Below, one piece after another: positions 31,344 to 42,033 of a stretch of 64,000 nucleotides of DNA. Source of the stretch: Notospermus geniculatus (lineage: Eukaryota; Nemertea; Pilidiophora; Heteronemertea; Lineidae); the NCBI GenBank assembly GCA_002633025.1, contig NMRB01000096.1:625502-689501 (forward strand). The letters are read 5' to 3'. A program made the translations under genes and the position numbers. The stretch's first letter is position 1. Each line of letters opens with the position of its first letter. The notes under the pieces are model-generated. The model made no database searches. It was not told the origin of the DNA and saw only the letters and a list, made by a program, of their open reading frames with translations.

Positions 31344-34300
31344 ATGCGAGGCAGGAGTGTGCTTCTGCGTTCATATGTTCTGTTTTATTTTACTGCACTT
31401 ACTAAACACGGGGAGCCGACAGGTAAGTTAACATTGGTGAAAGGTGGACTCTGCAATAAGCCGCTGGTCGGTGTTCTGTTGTATTTTTTGGGCTTGTAAT
31501 CGCGGGTTCGTGTATTTTCGGACAGATTGGGAAATTCTGTGGGGAAGGGATCCACGAGAGTTCGCAAATTTTACAGCCATTTTATTCCTATAGAAATATT
31601 GGGCCGATTTCACAAAGGGGGCCGTATTCAAAAAGGGTGATCATCGCGCGATTAAGACTTAGACGCGTGTAACTTCACTAAATGCACACACTTCCACCTT
31701 GCATTTGACGAAGTTACACTGGCCTAATTCTTAAACACACTTTTTGAATACGGCCCAGGGTGTTTAGACGCGTGTAACTTCACTAAATGCACGCATTTCC
31801 ACCATGCATCTGACGAAGTTACACGCGTCTAAGTCTAAAACACCCTGTTTGAAATCGGCCCATCATGTACAAGATATGATAAAATGCACATGTATACGTT
31901 CAGTGTTTGCCTTACAGTGAACATAGCGGAAAATATGCCCGCTTTTCAAAGCAGTACATTTGTCGCGGGCGAGGCCTCAAGGGCAGTGGACGGCAACAGA
32001 AACCCATTTCGCAATCAGAAATTTTCATGCTCACACACGCTTCTTTCTGACTACGAACCCTGGTGGTGCGTCGATTTACAGAAGAATTTTTTTGTCACGA
32101 AGGTCGTGATTGTTGCGCGGTCAGAAAACTGTGGTAAGGAGCTATTTTGTGCATGTTATTTGTGTAATTGATAAACACTTTACAACTGCAGTAGTTCTTT
32201 CCTGGCTAGAGTTTTTGAGAAATTCTTAAAAACCGGTGTCCATTTATTTTTTGCATGAGTGTACATGCGATTTTAAATACGTATCAAGGAAAATACGAGT
32301 ATGAGCACGGTATTACATGCAGATAAGTATCTGATATGTCGTATGTCACAAGCAGGTGAAGCCAGTCTTCGGATTAAAGTCTTGGGCCCGTATTCAAAAA
32401 GGGTGTTTAAGACTTAAAGACGCGTGTAACTTCGTCAAATGTGTGATGGAAGAGTGTGCATTTAGTGAAGTTACACGCGTCTAAGTCTTAAACGCGCGAT
32501 GACCACCCTTTTTGAATACGGCCCTTGTATTTCCCAGGATTTAGATTGACCGATTGGGAACTCCTGATCACGATGTCAAAACCCCCGTCCGGATTTTCAG
32601 ATGGTACCTCGTGTTTCAAAAAGACAGGTGTCACAGACGATGGACAGATCTTCAATATCAATTGTCACGACATTTATGGTCGTTATGTTGGCATAAGAAA
32701 ACAGAGAGGACAACAACCACTCGAGCTTTGTGAAGTTGAAGTAAAAATCAACACTGGTAAGTAAAAAACAGTGGTCTAGATCACGGATCAAAAAGAAACG
32801 GGGTGCTCCATTTGGTCACATGATAATAGAGCAGAGGCGACACCTAGGGGCTCATTGTTCGAGAGATGGGTTCACCAACCACTGCCAATCACACCTTAAA
32901 GGAGTTAGACGCCGAAGTTGTAAACAAGCTGGTTTGTTTACAAACATGGTCGGCAAACTAGTTTTATTCCTTCGTGCAGGTGGCAGCACCCGTGATCGTT
33001 AGACTGGTTCCCGGTCCGATGCAACTCACTCACGATATTCACGTCAGTACATATCACCGACAATAGGTGGCAGCACCGCAGGCGTCGCGTGGATAGAGAA
33101 CCAGTGAGTGAGTGTTTACAACTTGGACGTCCAGCTCCTTAAATTGTCATGAATACGTAGATGGCATCTGGAGTGTGTACATACTATAAAGTTCACACCC
33201 ACGCATATTCTCGCGTGGTCTGCTTAACCGAGGATAACCCATTATCTGTCTCCGCGTGACATTCTGCAGTTTCAAATAAGTGAAGTCGTCTCCGAATTTC
33301 GCAAATTTTCGACCCCCAAACGAGGTCTTCCTCAGGCACTTTCCAGATCCCAGAAGTGAAATAGAGCAGAGATTCTCTACTAGAAAGTGCCTGAGGAAGA
33401 CCCCGGTTGGGGTTGTCAATTTGCGAAATTCGGAGAGGACTTTATGTTTACTTAAACAAGTAATCCAAAACTAGAGCACAAAAGGCGGCACACAAAATGA
33501 TAATAACCGAAGTCGTCCTCCAGAAATTTAACAAATACTTTTAATCATTAATCATTATACTTCTGGTAGCTCGACTTGAAAGTGCCAGCCTGTAGAAGAC
33601 CCTGGTTGAGGTCGAAAATTTGTTAAATTTCTGGAGGACGACTTCGGTTATTATATCATTTCAAATAAAGAATGTGAAATAGAAATCGGGTTTCTAAGCA
33701 TTGTCACGACAGATGGCGCATCGTACCTCGCACCGATCTGTCACCGCGCGCTCAAGGCATCATGGGAAACTTTAGGACTACTTGTTGCATTTTCAAGATG
33801 GCGGGCGATTCCTCGCTTCGAGTTAATAAATTGCAAAATCTCCTAAAATAGGCCTACCAAGGATGTCTTCCGTGTGGGTATCACATTATCCGTCATGATT
33901 ATGACATACATAGGCCTAGATATGCTGTACATGTCATGTTAGCCACTGACAGCTGCGTTGGTGCGTCGTCACACACTACAGCACTCGGTCTACAGTACTG
34001 TACACACTGACTGTGAATATCATCGTTTTCTTCTCGATAATGTCATGTCTATGGCAATTTGTCATCAGAAATGAAAAATCGGTCAATTATTTGCAAAGTT
34101 TGCACGAAATAAGCCTCATATCACTATTTTCCTAGGATCTACTTTCGTGGCGGAGTAGATCACGTGATCACCCAGTTCAAGTGGTGATGCGGCTCGCGTA
34201 TTTAGAAACTAACATATTTGTGTGTGATGCGCCGCGCGCGGACACAGGTCTGTGCAAAGCAGTCTCAACACAAATGCAACAGCAGTCTTGCGCAACCTGT

Positions 34301-36795
34301 GTGGACACAATGGGTTTCTAAGGTGAAAGACATTGCTTCCTACCAGATTCGAACCCACGGACCCTCGCATGAGGCATCAATCGCCAGCACGCCTTAACCA
34401 CTAGGCCAAATCCCCATCTTCAAAAAAGATGGTTCAATGGCCTATGTTAAACGAGGCGTCCATCATCAGTGAAGTCCATTGATGGACGTCCATCAGACGT
34501 CCATCAAATAAACAGGCTGTGCCAAATACATCTGAGCGTTATTTGTCAGTAATCTATATTATAATTGACGGTGGCGCTTAAAGGAGTTAGACGCCGAAGT
34601 TGTAAACACTCACTCACTGGTTCTCTATCCACGGACGTCTGCGGTGCTGCCACCTATTGTCGGTGATATGTACTGACGTGAATATCGTGAGTGAGTTGCA
34701 TCGGACAGGGAACCAGTCTAACGATCACGGGTGCTGCCACCTGCACGAAGGAATAAAACTAGTTTGCCGACCATATTTGTAAACAAACCAGCTTGTTTAC
34801 AACTTCGGCGTCTAACTCCTTTAACTTCGAACACGAACTCCTCCGTGGTTTCTGATCGAAATGGCACCATTTTCACAGGAAGTGTTGAAAATGACATGGG
34901 GTGGCCCTTAAGCGGGTGGCATTACATTTTTTTAACCCTTAAAGGGAGACATGCGAAAAATATTGCCCGGCGGGCACAAGTTGTCTGAGTTGTAGCGCCG
35001 TCTGTTAATACACATAATAATAATAAACAAGAAGTCAATCTCCAGAATTCACGAATTTTCGACCCCAACCGGGGTCTTTTTCAAGTGGAACTTTACAATC
35101 TGAAACTCTAGAAAAGACTGAGCTGAAACCCGAATGTAGAACTACATAGCCTGTGTAGACAGGGCAAACAAGCAAGTCTGTTAATACACGGTGACACTAC
35201 GCTATATCACAGGCGCCTGTAGAGGTATCAGTGAGTTTCGAACACTTTTCTAACCAAACGTATCTAAAAAACACAACACGTACCAAAAAACACACCACGA
35301 GCTCATGAATTCGTGAGCTCGGGGTGTGTGTTTTACAAACTAGTGTTTTTTGGTTAGATACGTGTTCTAGGCTCACTAATAGCTCTACAGGGGCCTGTGA
35401 TATAGCGTAGTGTCACCGTGTATTAACAGACGGCGCTACAACTCAGACACCTTGTGCCCGCCGGGCAATATTTTTCGCATGTCTCCCTTTAAGCGAATAA
35501 AACGCAGGCAAGAAACTTCCAATGATTTGCAATGCCCACTAGCCTGGTTTCGCTGGCCACCGTGTAGATGGCGCTGCGTACGCAACACCATCTACAGGGT
35601 GGCCGACGGAACCAGGTATAATGCATTGTCTTCAACCAGGCAGGGAGATCAGAAAATAGGAACTTCAACACATAAAACTGCTGCCATCTGCTTCCCATAG
35701 GCCTAGATTATTGTCCGAGGAGTTGGCCCCCACTAAACATTTTCCTCCCACACAGAGACGTCCAGCAAAATGCCATCCTCTGGCCACATGCATCCTGTGA
35801 ATGTGCTCGCCACGGGTACCATGCTAAGTCTATATAATAATGCTGGAAGTTGGCTCAATAAAGTCACACTTAGAGGATTTGTTTTGTCTCGAAATTCGGC
35901 ATGGTAATAGAGGATACCATATCCTGATGCAACGGGTGGTTGATTTTGCGAAAAGAACTTTGCTGTGGTCGCAATTTTACTTTTTTTAGCAGTGTTGTTC
36001 GATTGCTTTCAACTTCGTCCCCAGGATCTAACTCGAAATTTCTTCTGCTTTTGCCTTGGGACGAGGTCATTTTCGGCTTCGATCGTTAGACCCTGGATTC
36101 ACTTCCAAGATTCTTGGCACCTCGTCCCCAACGCTTACTTCAGCCTCGGTTACACTAAATGATTGTAAAAAAATTTATTTTCATGAAACTGTATTATGAA
36201 CACTTATGTCTATCATCAGAAGGAATAATATTGCTATGGTATGAAAAATAAAATAAAATAGGCCATATTTTAATCCATTTTCCTGGGTATTTCAAATTTC
36301 AAATCGGTTATGACGTCAGGCCGATAGCCAATCACAGACGAGGTACTCGGTTCTGAAGCGAGGGCTTAACAAGCCAGCGTTAAGCCCTGGGAACGAGGTT
36401 GCGATTGCTTTCTAAATTCGCCCTACTGCAACCCGTTGGGTGCACCTATTCCACCAGGGCCGGGCATTCCATCCTCGGTTGAATCACAATCGCCGATCGC
36501 CGCGGGTACTTGCTAGTGCTTTAATAAACTCGCACATCGCATTATTCTCTTGATTACAGAAAAAAGGGCAGCAATGTACACTAAGTCCCAGGATTACATG
36601 ATGAAGTACAGACCGTACCAGTCACTGACGACAGCTTCGAAGATTCAATGTGCTGTAGAATGCACGAGTGATGAGCTCTGTATATACATCAATATTTTAA
36701 ACAGACGCAAGTGTAAATTGTACGACAATAGAGTGGGAAAACTTGATGAGCCAAAAGGTCTAACTATCGGCTACAAGCGTGACAAAAAAGCATGA
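31344..36795 (+). CDS. Secreted F-type lectin with C-terminal PAN/apple domain
   Basis: Four exons, all introns in phase 1: 31344-31422, 31918-32133, 32538-32756 and 36560-36795, giving 249 aa. Exon 1 encodes a basic start and hydrophobic stretch (MRGRSVLLRSYVLFYF), a good signal peptide. An upstream in-frame ATG at about 31278 is an alternative start, and a 3' splice site at 31240 may begin the exon. Exons 2-3 encode a complete F-type lectin domain (ASRAVDGNRNP, FSCSH, EPWWCVDL, ARSENC-GFRL, GRYVGIRKQ, LCEVEV). Exon 4 encodes a PAN/apple-like domain (CAVECTSDELC, RRKCKLYD) and the stop. F-type lectins bind fucosylated glycans, commonly in innate immunity or fertilisation; PAN domains mediate protein or sugar contacts. 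The joined architecture is inferred from matching splice phases. Exon 2-3 sequence is nearly identical to 23229-24311. The third intron has four lineage-specific insertions. Confidence 0.8.
32394..32524. mobile_element. GGGCCGTATTC foldback MITE (copy B lectin intron only)
   Basis: 131 bp, almost fully palindromic (GGGCCCGTATTCAAAAAGGG ... CCCTTTTTGAATACGGCCC). Copy A reads AAAGTCTTATTGTATTTCC at this place (empty site). It ends 13 bp before the exon 3 start, so it sits against the 3' splice site. Confidence 0.85.
32900..33138. mobile_element. Element I, copy 1 (TTAA target)
   Basis: Ends AGGAGTTAGACGCCGAAG and CGTCCAGCTCC, flanked by TTAA (32896-32899, 33139-33142). The copy A empty site reads CACCTTAAATTGTC (about 24447-24460). 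A second copy lies at 34582-34820. TTAA targets are typical of piggyBac- and Kolobok-type elements. Confidence 0.85.
33699..34311. mobile_element. Element L with 11-bp target duplication
   Basis: 613 bp flanked by GGGTTTCTAAG on both sides (33688-33698, 34312-34322); copy A has it once (about 27197-27207). Ends CATTGTCACGACAG and CTGTGTGGACACAATG form an imperfect inverted repeat. Contains an AAGATGGCGGG word (YY1-like, 33796) and AGATCACGTGATC. Probably Mutator-like. Confidence 0.8.
34335..34414 (-). repeat. tRNA-like sequence, copy B
   Basis: Counterpart of 27222-27315 with an uninterrupted GCCAGCACGCCTTAACC. A and B boxes are kept, but stems are poor. Confidence 0.5.
34582..34820. mobile_element. 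Element I, copy 2 (TTAA target)
   Basis: 239 bp, opposite internal orientation to copy 1, flanked by TTAA (34578-34581, 34821-34824). Copy A is empty here (GGCGCTTTAACTTCG, about 27464-27478). The ends AGGAGTTAGACGCCGAAG and CTTCGGCGTCTAACTCCT are perfect complements. Confidence 0.85.
34943..35488. mobile_element. Element J, copy 1 (TTAA target)
   Basis: 546-bp foldback, ends AGGGAGACATGCGAAAAATA and complement, with an inner foldback TGACACTACGCTATATCACA and a CACCCCGAGCTCACGAATTC-like centre. Flanked by TTAA (34939-34942, 35489-35492). The copy A empty site reads TTACCCTTAAGCGAAT (about 27575-27590). Confidence 0.85.
35640..36540. other. Intron sequence before the PAN exon
   Basis: No further exon recognised. 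Weak inverted words (GTTCGATTGCTTTCAACTTC near 36000 and GAACGAGGTTGCGATTGC near 36390) suggest an old foldback. Confidence 0.4.
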
Positions 36796-36965
36796 AATAC
36801 CTGAAACATTCCGCATTGTGATGGGGCGCGGGTGATAACAGGGATTCTGATGCATTGCTTTTACTTTCGAATCTCACACAGTGCGCATGCAGACTGAGAG
36901 ACAGTTCGCCCGGTACATTCCATGGACTTCCATGCAGGACTGTTAATCCCCCCCCCCCCCCCCCA

Positions 36966-37654
36966 NNNNNNNNNNNNNNNNNNNNNNNNNNNNNNNNNNN
37001 NNNNNNNNNNNNNNNNNNNNNNNNNNNNNNNNNNNNNNNNNNNNNNNNNNNNNNNNNNNNNNNNNNNNNNNNNNNNNNNNNNNNNNNNNNNNNNNNNNNN
37101 NNNNNNNNNNNNNNNNNNNNNNNNNNNNNNNNNNNNNNNNNNNNNNNNNNNNNNNNNNNNNNNNNNNNNNNNNNNNNNNNNNNNNNNNNNNNNNNNNNNN
37201 NNNNNNNNNNNNNNNNNNNNNNNNNNNNNNNNNNNNNNNNNNNNNNNNNNNNNNNNNNNNNNNNNNNNNNNNNNNNNNNNNNNNNNNNNNNNNNNNNNNN
37301 NNNNNNNNNNNNNNNNNNNNNNNNNNNNNNNNNNNNNNNNNNNNNNNNNNNNNNNNNNNNNNNNNNNNNNNNNNNNNNNNNNNNNNNNNNNNNNNNNNNN
37401 NNNNNNNNNNNNNNNNNNNNNNNNNNNNNNNNNNNNNNNNNNNNNNNNNNNNNNNNNNNNNNNNNNNNNNNNNNNNNNNNNNNNNNNNNNNNNNNNNNNN
37501 NNNNNNNNNNNNNNNNNNNNNNNNNNNNNNNNNNNNNNNNNNNNNNNNNNNNNNNNNNNNNNNNNNNNNNNNNNNNNNNNNNNNNNNNNNNNNNNNNNNN
37601 NNNNNNNNNNNNNNNNNNNNNNNNNNNNNNNNNNNNNNNNNNNNNNNNNNNNNN
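36966..37654. other. Assembly gap (689 N)
   Basis: Starts directly after a run of C (36949-36964), a likely cause of the sequencing break. Confidence 0.95.
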
Positions 37655-38071
37655 GGGTTAATTCTGCATCCAGAAGGGAAATCCCGATATTTTGTACCTG
37701 CGTTGTGAAGTTACCGTTAATGCACCTCATCCGAGTGAATGCCGTAAAAATTCAACGCAGTAAACTTCTCAAATTGAGTAAATCGTCTTTTCGGCTGTAA
37801 ATGTACACGCCAAAATCGATGATGGAAATAAGTCTCGAGTAGCGTAGCCTCGTTCTCGTTGTGTGTCACCGTACTGTTGTTAGTTGATTCGCCGGATGTG
37901 TTTGAGACTTATTTGGGCAAAGTTTGGTATCGATCGTTTTTCCTAAATATTCCTAGATTGAAAAATTGGCGATAATATTAGCGTCAATTTTTCAATATTT
38001 CGGAATATTAGAATGAGACATAAGAAACAAACTGCATGGAAGGGATTCGCAATCCACTTTACACTGTGGTG

Positions 38072-38374
38072 GGCTACTCGTCGAGGGTTATTAGAATTAC
38101 CCTCGACGCATGGCCGCCATTTTCTCAATCGATTCGCGAGGATTTTTGCTCACTGTGACCAGTAGAGTGTAATTCACGGCTTCATTTTCAGCAGGTAGAG
38201 AAAATTGTCACACACACGTCTGTACTTGTCTTTTCTCTGCAAATCGCCGATGAGCCGCGTAATTTGCCTTTGAAAACATCGATGAAGTCGAGGGTTTTTC
38301 GCCCGCCACTTTTTCTGCAAAGAGGGTGATTCGACCGTGATGAACGAACAAGGAACTTGTTGCTATTGTTTGAT
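38072..38374 (+). repeat. Duplicated 5' flank, copy 1
   Basis: About 300 bp starting GGCTACTCGTCGAGGG and ending AACTTGTTGCTATTG, directly upstream of the exon at 38404. Contains ATGGCCGCCATTTT (YY1-like) and a TCGAGGGTTATTAGAATTACCCTCGA hairpin stem. Copy 2 is at 38635-38945. 37655-38071 shows no other feature. Confidence 0.8.
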
Positions 38375-38403
38375 TTTTTGATTTGATTTGATTTGATTTT
38401 CAG

Positions 38404-38492
38404 GCAGGAGCATGGATCCATATCCGACTCCGCCGCTTGCCCTACCTCTAGCCTCTGCCGGACCCAGAGAAAGCAGGCCTCTGAATGATTTT
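38404..38492 (+). CDS. First coding exon of an unrecognised gene
   Basis: A good 3' splice site (TTGATTTTCAG) at 38403, ATG at 38412 in a fair context (GGAGCATGG) and a GTGAGT donor at 38493. It encodes 27 residues rich in Pro, Leu and Ala (MDPYPTPPLALPL...PLNDF), phase 0. I do not recognise the protein and see no continuation in the window. Flanked on both sides by copies of the same 300-bp segment. May be spurious. Confidence 0.4.
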
Positions 38493-38634
38493 GTGAGTGT
38501 AAACATAACCACGTGCAACAAGGAGGCTGCCATCTTAAATGACGTCATTCCTACGCGAAAAGAAGTACGGGGCACTGTCGTTTGAAGGCAGAGTCAGTAA
38601 GGTGAAACCATCTGACCTCTGCGTTGGAGATTGG

Positions 38635-38945
38635 GGCTACCCGTCGAGGGTTATTAGAATTACCCTCGACGCATGGCCGCCATTTTCTCAATCGATTCGC
38701 GAGGATTTTTGCTCACTGTGACCAGTAGAGTGTAATTCACGGCTTCATTTTCAGCAGGTATGTAGAGAAAATTGTCACACACAGCACGTCTGTACTTGTC
38801 TTTTCTCTGCAAATCGCCGATGAGCCGCGTAATTTGCCTTTGAAAACATCGACGAAGTCGAGGGTTTTTCACCCGCCACTTTTTCTGCAAAGAGGGTGAT
38901 TCGACCGTGATGAACGAACAAGGAACTTGTTGTTATTGTTTTGAT
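38635..38945 (+). repeat. Duplicated 5' flank, copy 2
   Basis: About 97 percent identical to 38072-38374, same orientation, now downstream of the exon. Differences include a TAT insertion in the GCAGGTATGTAGAG word and CACAGCACG for CACACG. Confidence 0.8.
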
Positions 38946-40303
38946 TAGCGTACAGCGCCGTCTGTTAATCAGCGGTGACACTACGCTATGGCACAGGCCC
39001 CTGGAGAGCTATCAGTGAGTTTAGAACGTATCTAACCAAAAAACACTAGTTTGTAAAAAACACACCCCGAGCTCACGAATTTGTGAGCTCGGGGTGTGTT
39101 TTAGATACCGGTATGTGTTGTGTTTTTTTAGATACGTTTGGTCAGGTACACCCTTAATCAAAAGTAAATGCAGCAGCTAATAAACTTAAATATTTCCCAA
39201 CATCTTCAGCAGATCAACCTTTGCTTTTCACGGCAGTTATTTAGGGCATCAAGACACATTTTGAGACCAAAAATATCATGAACTTGCATGAGTTGTTTTT
39301 TTGACAAAAGTTCGAAATTTCTATAAAAAAGTGTGATTTTCAATCGCACATTTTTTTGAAGTGAAACCAGCGCCATTTTAAAGCTTTCCTGTTTCTATAC
39401 ACGAATAAATTTTCAAATTTTCAATTGGAGCTCCCATGTCGATAATTATGAAGAATTTATTCGAAAGTTTCAGTCGAAACTCCAGTCAACAGTTCGAGTC
39501 TTATTTTATAGTTGACCTTTCGTTATTGTCCCAACACCAAGCTCACGGAATAATAAGTCCCATTCATCGTAGGTCAAGTTAGTAAATGGCGTCAATTCCA
39601 AAAGAGGTTACGTAGGCTCTCCTGCCTTCATTGGTAAGGAATTGTAAGGAGGAATTAAGAAAGGTGACACCGGCACTCATCTCACACAAAAGACCGCCTG
39701 GCCTTGGATTACTCGATGGAGTGTCATCAGCAGTAACTATTGTTGACTAGGCCATGAATAGGCCTATTCACAGTATTCAGCAGGCTGGGTAGATCTAAAT
39801 GAGACGGAAGGAATAGCCCTGACTTGACTGGAAAACCGGACGAAATTCATTTTGGAAAATGCTCTGTAACTTCTGTTCGCCACGGAATTTTTTAAACCTG
39901 AAAAAATAATTTTGCTGGGAAACAAACAGGCTTTAAAGTGACGTTGGTTTCACTTCTAAAAAATATGCGATTGAAAATCACACTTTTTTATGGAAATTTC
40001 AAACTTTTGTCAAAAATACAACTCATGCAGGTTCAAGATATTTTCGGTCTCAAAATGTGTCTTGATGCCCTAAGTAGTTGCCGTAAAAAGCAAAGGTTGA
40101 TCCGCTTAAGATTTTGGCAAATATTTAAGTTTATTAGCTGTGCATTTACTTTTGATTAAGGGTGTACTCTCCAGGGGCCTGTGCCATAGCGTAGTGTCAT
40201 CGTTGATTAACAGACGGCGCTGTGCGCTAATCAAAACAAAAACAACTAGTGCCCGCTGGCCGCTGGGCAATATCTTTCGGATGTCTCCCTTTAAAGTGGT
40301 CCT
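38946..40303. mobile_element. Element J, copy 2, interrupted by element K
   Basis: The right end ATATCTTTCGGATGTCTCCCT is present. The left arm starts only at GATTAGCGTACAGCGCCG, lacking about 60 terminal bases. The inner CTATGGCACAGG/CCTGTGCCATAG foldback is split at 39146-40167 by element K. Confidence 0.7.
39150..40163. mobile_element. Foldback element K (GTAC-flanked)
   Basis: Ends ACCCTTAATCAAAAGTAAAT and complement, with arms of about 230 bp and GTAC at 39146-39149 and 40164-40167. The interior (39390-39940) has no recognisable coding region. Confidence 0.75.
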
Positions 40304-40376
40304 AAACCGCCAAGCAAAAGTTGGCACCCGATCATTTTCACCGCCCACGAAAATGGAACTTCCGATTTCCGCTCCT

Positions 40377-40594
40377 GGCTATCGGCCCGATCGGACATCC
40401 AATTTGGCCACCAGGTGGCGTAACCTGAAAATCATCAAAGTGCTGTAACTCAGGAACGCCTTAACCCAAAGCGCTCCAATGTGCTATGTGGCCCCTGCAG
40501 ATGACCTTCATGTGCATGCGAAGTTCCGGCCCAATCGGACATCCAATATGGCCGCCAGGTGGCATAAACCCCAAAATCATCAAAGTCCTACTTG
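40377..40594 (+). repeat. R1 repeat fragment c
   Basis: Matches the 145-bp units of 25440-25930, with CTCF-like cores at 40408-40420 and 40552-40564 (144 bp apart). Ends where element Z begins. Confidence 0.8.
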
Positions 40595-41257
40595 GGAACA
40601 AGAACAGGACATCGGAGCGATGTCAATGGTTTCCGACGAGAAGTTTACACTCTAGAGCTAGTTAACTGTGACCTTGACCTCTGACCTTGAGAAGTATTGC
40701 ATAACTGGAACAGGGATCCTTGATTGAACCTATAGGAGATGGTTAATACACGATTCTAATTAGTGAAATTCTGAGTAGATTTGCATTTTAAAACTGGCTG
40801 ACCATGACCTTGAGTCCTGACCTTGAAGGTCATTGCGTAATCAGAAAGGTCATCCTTGATGACCTAGGTGTAGGTGAAGGTTTTAGGCTTCCACCATCAG
40901 CAGGTTCATGTTATCTGTGACGGCTGACTGTGACCTTGAGAAGTATTGCGTAACTGGAACAGGCATCCTTGATTAAACTTATAGGAGATGGTTAATTCAG
41001 GCTTCCAATTAATTTTCTCCTGAAATTCTGAGCGGATTTGCACTTTAGAACTGTTTGACCTTGACCTTGACCTCTGACGTTCAAGGTCATTGCGTGATCT
41101 GAAAGGTCATCCTTGATAACCTAGGTATCGGTGGAGGTTTTAGTCTTCCACCATCACCAGGTTCTGACTTATTCCACGTTATCTGTGATGTTTGACTGTG
41201 ACCTTGAACTCTGACCTTGAGAAGTATTGCGTAACTTGAACAGGCATCCTTGATTAA

Positions 41258-42033
41258 ACCTATAAGGGATGGTTAATTCAGGCTCATAATTGGTTTTCTC
41301 CTACAATTCAGAGGAGATTTGCACTTTAGAACTGTTTGACCTTGACCTTGACCTCTAACCTTCAAGGTCATTGCGTAATCTGAAAGCTCATCCTTGACAA
41401 CCTAGGTGCAGGTGAAGGTTGTAGGCTTCTACCATCACCAGATTCTGACTATGTCAAATTATCAAATTTGAATATCAAATCTTGCCATGATATCAGCAAA
41501 TATCATGTGACTGAGCAGGTGCAAACTGAAAATTTCAGTTGCAATAACATCCGTAGATGAGCTATGATGTTGTGATACCAGTTTCAAGTCGCTTACTGCG
41601 GCAGATCTCCCGATATGTCAAAATATCAAATTTGATATATCAATATNAACCTATAAGGGATGGTTAATTCAGGCTCATAATTGGTTTTCTCCTAAAATTC
41701 CGAGGAGATTTGCACTTTAGAACTGTTTGACCTTGACCTCTAACCTTCAAGGTCATTGCGTAATCTGAAAGCGCGTCCTTAACAACCTAGGTGTAGGTGA
41801 AGGTTGTAGGCTTCTACCATCACCAGATTCTTGCTTATGTCAAATTATCAAATTTGAATATCAAATCTTGCCATGATATCAGCAAATATCATGTGACTGA
41901 GCAGGTGCAAACTGAAAATTTCAGTTGCAATAACATCCGTGGATGAGCTATGATGTTGTGATAGCAGTTTCAAGTCGCTTACTGTGGCAGATCTCCCAAT
42001 ATGTCAAAATATCAAATTTGATATATCAATATC
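41258..42033. repeat. Direct duplication joined by a single N
   Basis: 41258-41647 and 41649-42033 are near-identical (AACCTATAAGGGATGG ... ATATATCAATAT), and the junction is one N (41648). The N suggests an assembly join rather than a true tandem copy. Confidence 0.7.

Larger units (their letters stand above)
31629..35630 (+). repeat. Segmental duplication, copy B
   Basis: Counterpart of 22940-27722. Insertions found only here are at 32394-32524, 32900-33138, 33699-34311, 34582-34820 and 34943-35488. It ends at ATGCATTGTC (35621-35630), where similarity to copy A stops. The signal-peptide exon lies outside the duplicated part. Confidence 0.85.

Noticed and set aside
31208-31405. Alternative 65-codon frame overlapping the lectin signal-peptide exon
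   Set aside because: Stops before the donor; the overlapping frame reaches the GTAAGT donor in the phase required by the next exon and encodes a signal peptide.
36855-37800. ORFs of 270-290 residues
   Set aside because: Translated N gap.
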